A stretch of DNA of 64,000 nt from Marisa cornuarietis (taxonomy: Eukaryota > Mollusca > Gastropoda > Architaenioglossa > Ampullariidae): assembly GCA_004794655.1 (NCBI GenBank), contig SMMW01000018.1, positions 16,001 to 80,000 of the forward strand, read 5' to 3'. Every line of letters starts with the position of its first letter. The first letter of the stretch is position 1. The notes below the pieces were generated by a model. That model was given only the letters and a program-made list of their open reading frames with translations, was not told where the DNA came from and did no database searches. The translations under genes were made by a program, and so were the position numbers. This document shows, piece by piece, positions 23,102 through 34,322 of the stretch.

Positions 23102-25179
23102 TAGAAAAAGGAAAGAGACGAGTGTGCAGGGGCCCGAGTTTGGACGTGCAGTGATCATCTCAGGGAACTGCCGAGGGTTGGGGCGGCCACTGTTCGCTGA
23201 CCGCCGACTGACGCCTGGCAGTCTGACCTCCCGCCACGGCCCTTCGACCCTGGCGACCCTTCGTGACTTCTTCCGGACCCCATCCACACCTTTTTTTCTC
23301 CTCCAATCCCAGGTTCCCATGCCTCCCTCCTCCCCTCTCTTCTATCGCACTACCGCTTTTTTTTTTTTTTTTTTGGTAATACCCCGTGTTCAACTCCTCC
23401 TTTCGGATGGGTGCGCACAAGTATAATGGAATGGCTCAGTCAGAAAAACAAAGATAAAACGAAAGAGGGCCTTCTTTTATTAGATGACTTGTAACTTAAC
23501 AGCGCAATGCCGGCGCCAAAGAACGAGCTTCCAGGATGATAGATGATAGGTCTGATCACGTCGCCGATGAATGTTGTAGGGGTGAGGAGCTCATAAACGT
23601 TCTTGGACAGAAAGATCGACAAAGAAACCAGGAGAACCCCGTTTCCCCCCCCCCCCCCAAAGATCGATCGGCAGTCTGTGAGTAACTCTTACAGTAGGCA
23701 AGAGTGATCTCCCACAGAAAGAAGCATCACTTCCTACAAATTTGGCTTCACCGTACTTTCAACGGTATGTGGCCAAAGTCATTAAAATCATTCTCCGTGT
23801 TATTAGAAATTAACTAATTAGAACAAAGTCGAGAATCACATTCAGAGCGTGGTATGTTCTTCATTAATAATACTGGACACCTTGCAGTGCTGTGAGGTGG
23901 AAGATGGCAACACAGATAAGTGCTAACCCAGGTTATAGTCCAGGCACTACACAAGCTAACGATACATGACTGTTGTGGTTTCTTTCTTTCTTTTTTTTAA
24001 TTTTATTAAAGTGTATCATCAGAATGTTTATCTGTTGGCGCTCGTGTCCTCTAGATGTCTGCCCCTCTTTACACGTGCAGCATGGTGGGACTTAGTAGAC
24101 AAGGCCGGACTTAATTTAACTCTCATGTAATCTAGATATGCATGTATCATGGCTGGACTGAAAATAATGCTTTTACATAGTACTGATTAAAATCGTTTTA
24201 GGTCGGTTGTTTGACAGTTTATAAAAATATGATTGTCTTTATCTCTAACTGAATCCCACTTAAAGAGGATACTTTTTTAAAATTCACGACAAAAAAGTGC
24301 GAGTATTTTAAACTGAGGTTGAATGTAGTTTGCTAACAATCTTTCAACGACAATTTATTTGGTAGCAAGCACACCTGTGTTCAGATACTGCACACGTAGC
24401 GATGAGACCACAACAAAACCGGAAAAGGTGAAAACTATAATTGAAGCAGAGGTCACATGCATGCATAATTCTTCTAAGTTATCCCTAGCAGCAGTAGTGT
24501 GTATCTAGCACATCGGTTCATCACTGAACTGCATGCTGTCTGTCGAAAACAGCTCTTCTTGAGAAGTTGTGAGCTGTTAGGGTTATACGAAATATTTACA
24601 GCTTAATATCCAGAACCACGATAAAATTCTTAAAGGACAACACGAGCCCGCAAATCGCTGGAAATAAATCATAAAATATCAAAAAACATATTCCGGTGGT
24701 ATTTTATGACAAAGAGGCAGGAAAAATATTATTTTCATTTTTTTCTCTTATCTTCACCCGGATTTGTGGAGAAAACAGGAAGTGGCGAATGGGCAGTATT
24801 TCTAAAAGTAGTATCCTCTGCATGACCTGCATTCGAAGAGAAAAGATGCAATCCTTGGTAAAAGAAAACAGACCAGGTCACAATGTACTGCTGCTGAATG
24901 TTCTCTTCGTTACTCTGACAGATTTTGTACACATGAAGGAAATACTAAAGATAATGGCAGCAAACGCCAGTGGATTCATTTTGTTCAGAGATGTGTATAT
25001 ACAGGTCTCTCATTTGTTCAAGCGTGTCGCATCTGTCCAGTCTGCACAAAGTCTGACGGCACCAGTTAATTGTGCCACACTTTCGAAAAGATGCTCCTTT
25101 TTCCGCTTTGCTTTTTTTCTTTTTTGCTTTGTTTATCAGTGAGACTGTTACTGAGGTCCCTATTTACCCTCTGGCTGGA

Positions 25180-25640
25180 AGCCAGCATCGCACCTACCCT
25201 CGCCCTCGATCATGACGTCACACCAGTACTTGGCTCGCAGCTGACGCGGCATGGCGGCCGCCAGGTCCCAACGGTACGCCCTGGGAGTTAATTTAACGCC
25301 AGTTATTTCCCCTATCGGCTCTCGTGTCGTAAAGATGCTTTTTCGTCTCGCGAGTTACGACGTGTAGCCGCGGTTCCTGGCTGCACTACATCTTACGTGG
25401 GGCGTCCACCTGTCCACGGAAGTAAGGGACGCCACTCGTCGCATTATACCCCGATTTACGAGCACGTCGTCGGCTTAATGAGCCACATAAAACCGCCGTA
25501 TCGCCCCTCGCGCCCGCGCCCGAGCCGTAACTCATCGCCTGTCGTCATAAGCTAATATTCCGTCGGGCTGCTTGCGCGCCACATGCAAAGCACGCGCGGA
25601 TTGTCGCCCTTGATGTTGGTGCTGGTACCGATGGTGTTGG
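25180..25640. promoter_or_regulatory. CpG-rich block with CRE in intron 2
   Basis: An island of high CpG density inside AT-rich DNA. It includes GCGGCCGCC near 25254-25262, a palindromic CRE (TGACGTCA, 25213-25220) and many CG steps through about 25610. It could be an internal promoter, an enhancer or an unmethylated element. On the gene strand, 25280-25195 is flanked by CTCCCAG and GTAGGT and is open. However, its 83-or-so nt would break the frame between exons 2 and 3, so it is not a GALNT coding exon. Confidence 0.35.
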
Positions 25641-25937
25641 CAGGAACTGTATCGCCCTCGCAGCGCCTGGCGGAAGAAAGCTGTCACGACTACAGACTGA
25701 CTGTCAGACGAACAAACCCGCTGAAATACTGAAAGAATAGGCAGACCAAAATGGAGGTGCCAGAGCCGTTACACATATTCCACGAGTAAGGTGACCATCC
25801 CGAGACTGAAGTTCCAGAGCTGCTACATGTACTGAAGGAATACGAAGCCAGTCAACTGACTGTAGAAGTGTGGACACAGAGCGCAGATCGATCTGAACTA
25901 CTAGCTAACAGCCAAATATATAAATGAGGAGAGAGAT

Positions 25938-26010
25938 TTAATAATAATAATAATAATAATAATGTGTGATTAATCTAGCGCACAATGATGACGGAGCATG
26001 CTCTCAGGCC
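25938..26010 (-). mobile_element. LINE/SINE 3' tail with (ATT)n, reverse orientation
   Basis: The minus strand has GAGAGCATGCTCC, then GTGCGCTAGATTAATCACAC, and ends in (ATT)n (plus 25938-25964). The GCGCTA-x-ATTAAT part resembles the GGCGCTATATAAAT tail. Confidence 0.4.
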
Positions 26011-28372
26011 TCGAGACAAGAAAGAGAGACACAGCAGAAGAAGGACGGAAGGATAAACAACCGTAGAGAGAAGTCATAAAAGACAAACATAGAAGATGCA
26101 AAGGGGTATCAAGGAACTTACAGTAAGGATTGAGTTTCGTGAATCCGCAGAAGAAGCCGAACAGGCGGACTAGTCAATGGACGGAAGAAGTAAAAGAAAT
26201 GGTGAGAAGGTGGACTAGCAGTATATGGATTGTTGTTAGGAGTAGTGCTCATGGAGGTGTTTTCAATGCACGTTTAGAGGATTCGATGGAGGGTAGGTGG
26301 CGGATATGGAAGGGAGAGAGCTCCATTATTCTGCACCACGAAAATTAAAAATACTGTGAACAAATGTGGTTGTTCTAGACTTGGGATAGTTAGCACACGG
26401 TTATCAGACGAAAAGCGGCGTAGTCTTGCTGGGATGGAGGGGAAGAGAAGTTCAGAGAATTAGTCAGGGCAGGAGCCTGAAAAGAAACGAAAACAGACTC
26501 GGTACATATTCTCCAGGAATACGGATACCATCGCTAAACATGGCTGGGCTCTGTCAAGCGGAAAACCTGTCTACGTACTGGGGGATTCCGCGCGATACAA
26601 GAGTCTTTCCACTTATTTTTATTGGACTGAAAAACTTCGATAGAAGAATGAGGATTGGTAAGAATGTTGCAGGCAGAATTCTAGTCAGCCAGTCTGGTAA
26701 CCACACACTAGAACCCGTATAAGACGAATGTTTGAAGAAAAATAAATAAAGGAATCATACATGCTGATTAAAATGCTCCCTTGTTAAATTGAAAAAAGAA
26801 ATGAAAGTATCGCGATAATTTTCATGGTTTTTTTTTAAAGATGAAAAGTAAAATGAAAAAAAGAAGTCGTGGTCATAAAACAAGTCATCTGGCAGGCGAC
26901 AAGATGTACAAGGGCCGCAACATGCTGCCGACACGCCTCATTTCCCCAGCAGGGCGCTGCGGACGCTGCACGCCTCGGACGAAAGGGAGAGAAGATTAGG
27001 CCGCAGAGGGAAGGGGACGGCCATAACCTTTCCTAACGCCTCGTAAAGAGAGCGCCAGCTCCAGGGGACACTACTGCAGCTGGGTAACAGGTTCTGAACA
27101 GTCGGCGACTTCACGAGCTTTGTAACTGGCAGTAGTGTGAGGAGGGCAGCCCCTTGCACCGAACACATTTTATCTGCGCGAAAGGGCGTGAGATAAACCG
27201 GGTATCAGTTTACCCAATGTGTGGGTTTATGCGCTCATTACTAAACAGACCGCAAACAGACGGGACAGAGAAAGACATGATGGAGAAATTAGAGATCGCG
27301 GACAATGAAATCTACTGATAGAAGTAGTCGGCCTACGAATAATAGTAATAATAATACACAGCCACGGTGTCTGAACCACTCAGGCTCACCGCGGGTTACA
27401 ATAAATGCTGATTACAGTTTTTTTTTTCAAAATAAAAAAAAATATTGCGTGCGCCACGTTCTTCGCCCTGAACACACGCACGCTCGCACACACAGAGTTT
27501 AAAGAAAGTAGTCATCGTTGACAATTCCTACACATGCATAATAAACAAATAGTGCAGGAGAGGATGATGAGAAGGAGGACGAGGAGGAGGAGAACGAGGA
27601 GAAAGCGATGTTTTTCATCTTTGCCGTGTGACCTGTCTGGCTCTTATTTGCGGCCTGTTTGTAAAATTGTTTCTTGTAAAATTTGGCTTCGTAACCCAGT
27701 CCAGCTAATAAAATTGAAAAATAAAATTCCTTTCTCTCTTAAAGCTCACTTTGTCAACATCTGCTTCGTGTGTTCCTCAGCAGAGGAAAACAAACACAAA
27801 CAAAAGAGTTAGTGGACCCATTACATTTTATCACTATACCTCGCCAGTCTGGAAGCACCTGCTCTTTTACTGGTTTGAAAACTTATCACAGTGGTAGGGG
27901 TCTGGGTCTATACAAGCTTAATTAAAAAAACAAACGTTCACAGCAAAATAAAGGGAAGGCGAAATAAAGAAAAACAAATTAATAAATGTCAAAACGGGAG
28001 GAAATAAAATGTGAGTGAAAGAATGAGTCATTCGTTCATTTACACATTCAGGTTAATGATTGTCAGGCGATAATAATAATACAGGAAAGTTCTTGTTTTG
28101 GTTTGAATCTTTCTCTTCAGACCGATTTTAAACAGTTATCCTCGAACATTTGACCGAGTCTAGCAATGGTGTGTGAAGGCGGCGGGATACCCAGTGATTT
28201 CGGGAAGGACGCTTGTGACATTGTTTGGTCAACACTGCTGGTCAACAAGGCCAAACTTGTTTACCAAATACATTGCCAATATTTTTGCCAACACAATGGA
28301 CATTATGGCACTTCGGACGTCTGATGGTTCGACACCCTTCCAGGTTAAGAACGGTTTTAACTCTTGTCAAGC

Positions 28373-28940
28373 TGGCGCTAATCACTGTTGTCTCACGTGT
28401 TTATGTGAGATGTTGCACTGGTTACTGCTGTCTCACGTGTTTATTATGTGAGATGTTGCGCTGGTTACTGTTGTCTCACGTGTTTATTATGTGAGATGTT
28501 GCGCTGGTTACTGTTGTCTCACGTGTTTATTATGTGAGATGTTGCACTGGTCACTGCTGTCTCACGTGTTTATTATGTGAGATGTTGCACTGGTTACTGC
28601 TGTCTCACGTGTTTATTATGTGAGATATTGCACTGGTTACTGTTGTCTCACGTGTTTATTATGTGAGATGTTGCACTGGTTACTGCTGTCTCACGTGTTT
28701 ATTATGTGAGATGTTGCACTGGTTACTGCTGTCTCACGTGTTTATTATGTGAGATGTTGCGCTAATCACTGCTGTCTCACGTGTTTATTATGTGAGATAT
28801 TGCGCTAATCACTGCTGTCTCACGTGTTTATACTGTGAGATATTGCACTAATCACTGCTGTCTCACGTGTTTATTATGTGAGATGTTGCGCTGGTTACTG
28901 CTGTCTCACATGTTTATTATGAGAGATGTTGCGCTGGTCA
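28373..28940. repeat. 43-bp minisatellite, about 13 copies
   Basis: The unit GTTGCGCTGGTTACTGCTGT + CTCACGTGTTTATTATGTGAGAT is repeated about 13 times with few changes; the first unit is 40 bp. Twelve units carry CACGTG, and each carries the inverted pair TCTCAC/GTGAGA around an 11-nt loop. Variants GCTAATCACTG and CACTGGTTACTG are interspersed. Confidence 0.95.
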
Positions 28941-28996
28941 ATCTTCACTACGCTAGAAGCCACTGACATACGGGAAATGAAAACTTTTTTTCTCGC

Positions 28997-29470
28997 GTGT
29001 TGTTTGAACGAATTCATTCACTCACTCCAATCTTTTCGCTCAGTCTTTCTCTTGCTCACTTCACTCAATCTGTTAGCTCCAATTTATTGACTCACTGTGC
29101 GTATTCTACTGAATTCTGTCCACTCACGTCACTCACTCACTCCTTTGTCCATTCAGTCCACTCCCTCACTTTAATTATTACACTCTTATCTATCCCCTCA
29201 CAAAACTCATCCATTCCGTTGATTCCACTCCATTGATTTTATTCACAAGATCCGCTCATTTTAATCACACACTGCATTCAGTCTCCTTCACTCCATTGGT
29301 TCCTCTCCCTAACTCCGCTCATTTCAGTTACTCACTCCATTCGACCAACTCACAAAACTCGCACCGTTGATTCTAGTCCTTACCCTCACTAACTCCATTC
29401 TACTCACTTGTTCTCGTCGTTTCATTCACTCTACACAATCCACTCACTTGCTCACCCAACTCTCAACCTC
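28997..29470. repeat. Degenerate CACTC-rich block
   Basis: Dozens of TCACTC, CCACTC and CATTCA variants follow directly after the 43-bp minisatellite. It is an eroded short-unit repeat. Confidence 0.7.
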
Positions 29471-29538
29471 TCCTCTCGGCCATGTTCAAAACATAATAAT
29501 AATAAAGCCTTCAGCGTGAAGAACATAGAATGACATAC

Positions 29539-29711
29539 CAGTAGAGCTCTTGTCGTCTACCACAATAACCTCCAACAAAAGGTCAGGTGGTGTCCGCATC
29601 AACACACTCATCACCGTCCTTCGCAGGACAGAGCGAGCCTCGTTGTGGGTACAGATGACCACGCTCACTGGACCCACACTGCCGAGATCTGTCGAGGCTT
29701 GGCGCGGACAT
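29539..29711 (-). CDS. GALNT: GALNT exon 2: start of the GT-A catalytic domain
   Basis: Encodes residues 298-354 plus the first base of codon 355. The acceptor is TTCGTGCAG/A and the donor CTACTG/GTATGT. The peptide starts with the family cysteine that follows DTRP (C298) and then gives the first beta strand, [11 protein letters not shown] (312-322), which contacts the nucleotide sugar. [15 protein letters not shown] comes next, and then the strand VIVVDDKSS (345-353), whose aspartates help hold UDP. Most family members have Phe before HNEA; here it is Thr318. The 173-nt length means that skipping this exon would shift the frame. Confidence 0.93.
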
Positions 29712-32700
29712 CTGCACGAATAGAAAACAAGACACTTGACGTGAATTGATTTTCCGTCAAACGAGAGCCCTTGAGCTAAGTCAGCGAAGCATGCACACGC
29801 ACGCACGCACACAAAACACGCGCACTCATTCGCATGCGTTTGCGCACACGGTCATACAGATGCTGTTGGCGGTCTGAAGGTACTGCAAAAGCCGAGCGCG
29901 CAGTGAACTTCACCGGCGCTGGGTGGAGCGAGAGACCAATGACAGTAATAGCTTTTGATTAGCGAGGTTAATTGTGTGCAGCACGGATGAGCAATTGATG
30001 GGCGCAAGCAGCACATCGTCACCTAGATGAAATGATAAGCCAATGGGGAAGAGGAACCTTTCGGATCTTATCGCTCTCTAGATCAAGGGCTTTGTCTGAT
30101 TAAGAGTCGTCTGCTTCTGTTCACCCTCCCGCTGGTCTCTTCCATCATCTTCATTCTCAAACCAGATTTCTTCAGCTCTAGCTTCAGATTTGTACTAGTC
30201 CATAAATTCCACTCTCTCTCTTAAATTCCTACTAAACGTTTTAACTGAGTATCTGTTTACAGTGAGTGTGCGTGCGTGCGTGTATGTGTGTGTGTGTGTG
30301 TGTTCTCTGTATCCAAAATGGTAACAAAGAGTGAAAGGGGTGGGTGTTATTGTCATAGTGTCCTCATCCCCGTTATTTGTGATGGTCGATGAAACCAGCT
30401 TTCAAACAAATGCTTGAAAATTCATCCTTCTTCATTCTTCCCATCAAGCCAAAGATAAAACCATTAAGCCGTCATTTAAAGTCCACTTCTTCATACCAAG
30501 TCGCTGTCAACAGTAACGTCAGAGTGACTTCCCCTTTCACGCTAGTCACGTGACCGGAAGGTGGGCTGCGCTGTGACAGGGGTGGTGGGTGGGTGGGTGG
30601 GTGCGTTCGAGAGGAGCCCCCCCAGGCGCCATCAATTTCCCGCGACGTTCACAACTAGCAGACACGTGATGCATGCGATACGGGTGCATTCCAGTGCCAG
30701 CATCCTAATCGTTCGCAGGCTGCTCGCGAGACCACCCGTAATGACAGCCCCTGCACCCTACTCCTGTGACTGCGCTCTCCTTGAAAAGTGTGCAGGTGCT
30801 GGTACCTAATCGCCCACATAAAGTCAACTTCTCTAACTACAGGCAGAAAATATGTCCCCAGTTAATACATTTGCAACTGACAAGCTCCGCTTATTTCTGA
30901 CCTCCCCGGGGTCAAGGCCTCTGTGTTGTCAACGACTTCCAAATGACAAACGACCAGCTTTATTAATCCCAGTGGGAAATTTCTGATTTTCAAATTAGCA
31001 TAAAATTAGACAATTTAACTATCAAAGAGTCGATCCTGGTTCATGAGGTCGGTACGCACGTGCACAGGCATGTATGCACACACAGAGACATCGACAAACA
31101 CACGCACAGACATTTACTCTCGCGCAGACACGCGTACAGATGCGTCAATATGCTTTATATCAGTACTTTTCCCAACAAATTGCAGCTATGCGCCCAATGT
31201 ACCTCGATGACATAGTAAAAGCAAGATGCAATGTCATTGTTAGCCATCCATCAACTCTTTTTTTTTTTGGCACCTGCAATGACAATTACGAATGAGGAAA
31301 AAAAAAGACTGGCTTAAGGGGAAACTAAGTTGGAAGGCTTTGGGGGACTAGCCTTCCAGCTCTTTATGTTTCCGCACCCGATGTGTGGAGGTTATGGCAG
31401 GTAGCAGGAGGGCGCGGGAACCATTTTGCCGATGAAAATCACCAGACCCTCCTCCTCTACGCGCCCATTAACGCGGAGAATGGCTTTTCCCGCTCGTCGC
31501 CGCTGACGTATCTTCTTCCTCCCGCCCGAGGCAGGTCCCTGCGTTCGCTCAGATGGAGAAAAGCTGCAGACAGCGATGCAGCAAGAGCAAGCAGCGGGTG
31601 ATGAGGCTTGCATCACGTCACCCTGCGAGATGTGCGCGGGTGGGAAGCGACAGACTGCTTTGATGGCTTCGCTGATCCGTATCTGCCACGTGGGAGAGGT
31701 TGTCGGCAATTGTTTGATCTCCCACATGCTTGAAAGATTGCTGCCAGGATTTGGCGCAGAACGTGGACCCTTTCTGAAGCAGCTGGGTTAACAGCTAACG
31801 GTTTCACTGATTAGAGCTGTAGCGGTTTTTTTTTTTAAAGCAGTTTTCCTTTTCTCGTGTCGAATGAGCGGTAGATACGTATCGTGTCTTGTCTGCGTCA
31901 ACGTGTCGGACGATACTTATCAGTGTGACTAGCCTCACACGGGCGCGAGAGGTAAAAGGAAGTAACTTCATTTATCCTGCTGCAAGGGCACAGGGTATAA
32001 ACTCAGAATCGCTATCCTGTAGCTGAAGAGCCTTCTTAACCAAACACTTGTCACATGGATGACAACGGACAATCTTTTTACACGACAATCGCATAACAAA
32101 TTTGACAAAATTATGCAAATATTCGACATGTGTCTGGCGAAAAACCTTAAATGTCTAGTGGAGGGGATTTATTTTATTTTCATACTTTTGTAAAACTGAG
32201 TGCAAGGTACGAAATTATCAAATCTGGGAGACTTCTTCTTTCCCTTTCTATTTGGGAGATGTCCACCTTCACACACTACGAGACAATGAAAGAAGTAAAG
32301 ACGCCTAAATCGTTGGTACACACATGTCTAATCAGCACACGTGGTCTGAGCTCTCCCTCTCATTGGTGGAAGATTTCACAGCGTGCACCCATCAATGTAA
32401 ATCCTTTCGTCAGTTTTGCGGACCTCTTTCTGTGGGTGCAGATATGGCTGTTTGCTTATCTGGAGAAATGAAGTGAGATAGTCATCTAAATTTTTAAAAG
32501 TAGTATCTTACACGGATTTTTCTTTTACCATCAGTAAAAAAATTGCACCCACACTATATCTTTAATAAAAATGAGTTTAATTCCTGAATTAGACAAGTTT
32601 TGCTCGAATTCTCTCAATCTCACCTTAAGATGAAAGAATAGCTTTCTCTCATTACCAGTCAGTTAAGGGCTAACTTTGTGGCAGCTGCTTGTGTCTGGGG

Positions 32701-33119
32701 ACCAGGCTTCACTGATGCGAGTGACAGATGATCAGCGTGTCTAAGTTAGTCGGAATAATTTGACAGCCAAAGAGCGCTGAAGTGCATACTGTAGATCCAT
32801 CTGTGCACCCTTTTTTTTGGCCTCCATCCCTGAAGGTAAGTTCAAAATTGTGGATTGTTCCATGAACGATACGAATGTCACACCATTCTTGCTGTTCAGC
32901 CTCCATTTCCTTTCAGAGCAATACACCAGGAGTCCTTTAGCGTCACTCGTGATGCCGGTCAACAAAAGTCGTTGTCCCGAACCTTCTAGAAATCTCCCCG
33001 CCTGTCAATCAACCGCCGGCGCGTGCTGCAAATCCCACAGCAATATGGACGGAGGTTTCAGTCGACAAATTCTAAAAGAAAAAGCTTTAAAAAAAACATA
33101 AAAGAAAGAAAAAAAAGGA

Positions 33120-33880
33120 ACGAAAGCTTCCAGGCTCTTTTATCCCCCCGCAGCCACGCGCCAGCTCGCGTCTGTTCGGACTCCGGGTACAATCAATCGT
33201 AATTTCGATAAAACAACTCTTTCGCAGGCGGGTCGCTACGTTCGTTCTCATTGGAGCTTCCATGAGAGCTGACTGGCAGTGGCGACACGCGTGTTATTGC
33301 ATTATTTGTTCCCTCGTGGCGACAGCGCACGGGAGGCCACAGCTGAATCACTTTGCCGTGACTCACGACAGGCCCTCTTTTCGCTCGGGAGCAGCGGCAG
33401 ATGAAAGGCGACGCGCAGAAGGTGGACAATGGAGAGTGGGAAGTGGGAGTTAGGAGGTACAGGGGCGAGCAGGCTGTGCAGCTGGGTTGGACCCGATGCA
33501 GCTGCTTGTACGTACTGAGTGCAGCTGCGGTGAACCGCAGGCGCCGAGCGCTGATTGGTCACAGGTCCGCGCTACGTCATGAAAGGAAGCGAGGGGAGCT
33601 CATTCAGGCTCGTGGAGGCGGGAAAGGGGAGAACTCCTAAGGGAAGGCAGGAACCGTCGGCACGGATGATTTAACATAAACGATTTCTCTTCTGCAAAAA
33701 AAAATAAAGTTATTTGCATTAAAGCCGGTGACGCTCCTTATGGGTGACAAATCAGACTTTTATTCATGACGCTAATTTCCTCTTATCCAAAGTTCTCTCC
33801 CCTTTCCAAGCTGTGCACAAGGGCAGGAGGCTACGGTCCAGAGTTATCGGGATCTGAAGTGTCAGTGATGACGTCATGGT
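33120..33880. promoter_or_regulatory. Promoter-like CpG/CRE/CCAAT block in intron 1
   Basis: CpG-rich DNA from about 33150 to 33590 holds an inverted CCAAT box (ATTGG, 33554-33558) 15 nt from a CRE-like TACGTCA (33573-33579). A palindromic CRE (TGACGTCA) lies at 33869-33876. The combination is typical of animal promoters. No attached coding exon was found. Confidence 0.35.
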
Positions 33881-34059
33881 AGCTCAGGCGTGACACAAAA
33901 CACTGATCAGTTGCCGGGCTAATGTGCCTTGGTTCCTGCAGTCCAAGGCCCACGCGATCCAAGAGAGATTTGCAAACATGGGTAGCCAGTAGGCAGTAAT
34001 GAGTTCACAAAGCTCGTTGACTCCTGGTGGATTTTTCGGAATAACGGCTCATGGTAACC

Positions 34060-34322
34060 GTTTCCACATAACTAAAACTCCACCAACCACGTTTCTAAAA
34101 AGACTGAAGACCCATCTGTTTTTTTTTAAGACGGACTTAAACTTAAACAACCAAGCAACACTTCTGTCTTTATTTTTTACTTTCCTGGTGTTTTATCTAT
34201 TTATTTTCTTTTTTTATTATATTTCTTTATTTTATTTTTTTTTTTGCTGCGCAATGAGCATTCTTCTGAATGGATACCTGTGCATTAAAAATGGACATCA
34301 TCATCATCATCATCATCATCAT
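34060..34322 (+). mobile_element. 3' end of an L2/CR1-like LINE with (CAT)n tail
   Basis: The plus strand encodes TPPTTFLKRLKTHLF, close to the F-K-x-x-LKTHLF C-terminus seen in many L2-type reverse transcriptases. A 3' segment with GCGCAATGAGCA and GTGCATTAAAAATGG follows, resembling the AAGCGC-x-TTGAGC / GGCGCTATATAAAT tail. It ends in (CAT)n at 34296-34322. It is a truncated remnant with no complete reverse transcriptase. Confidence 0.55.

Larger units (their letters stand above)
20536..29538 (-). other. Intron 2
   Basis: A 9-kb intron. Contents: CT and CA tracts beside exon 3 (20578-20704), LINE/SINE-type tails (21365-21450, 25938-26010), a pair of SINE-like fragments (21967-22014 and 23046-23101), a CpG-rich block (25180-25640), a 43-bp minisatellite (28373-28940) and a degenerate CACTC-rich block (28997-29470). 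No GALNT exon is missing here by the protein alignment. Confidence 0.8.

Noticed and set aside
24696..25142. 148-codon plus-strand frame in intron 2
   Set aside because: No recognisable domain, antisense to the gene, composition like the surrounding intron and no splice or promoter support.
28373..28940. CRISPR-like array (regular repeats with inverted ends)
   Set aside because: The units are contiguous 43-bp copies with no unique spacers, and the DNA is eukaryotic and intronic. It is a minisatellite.
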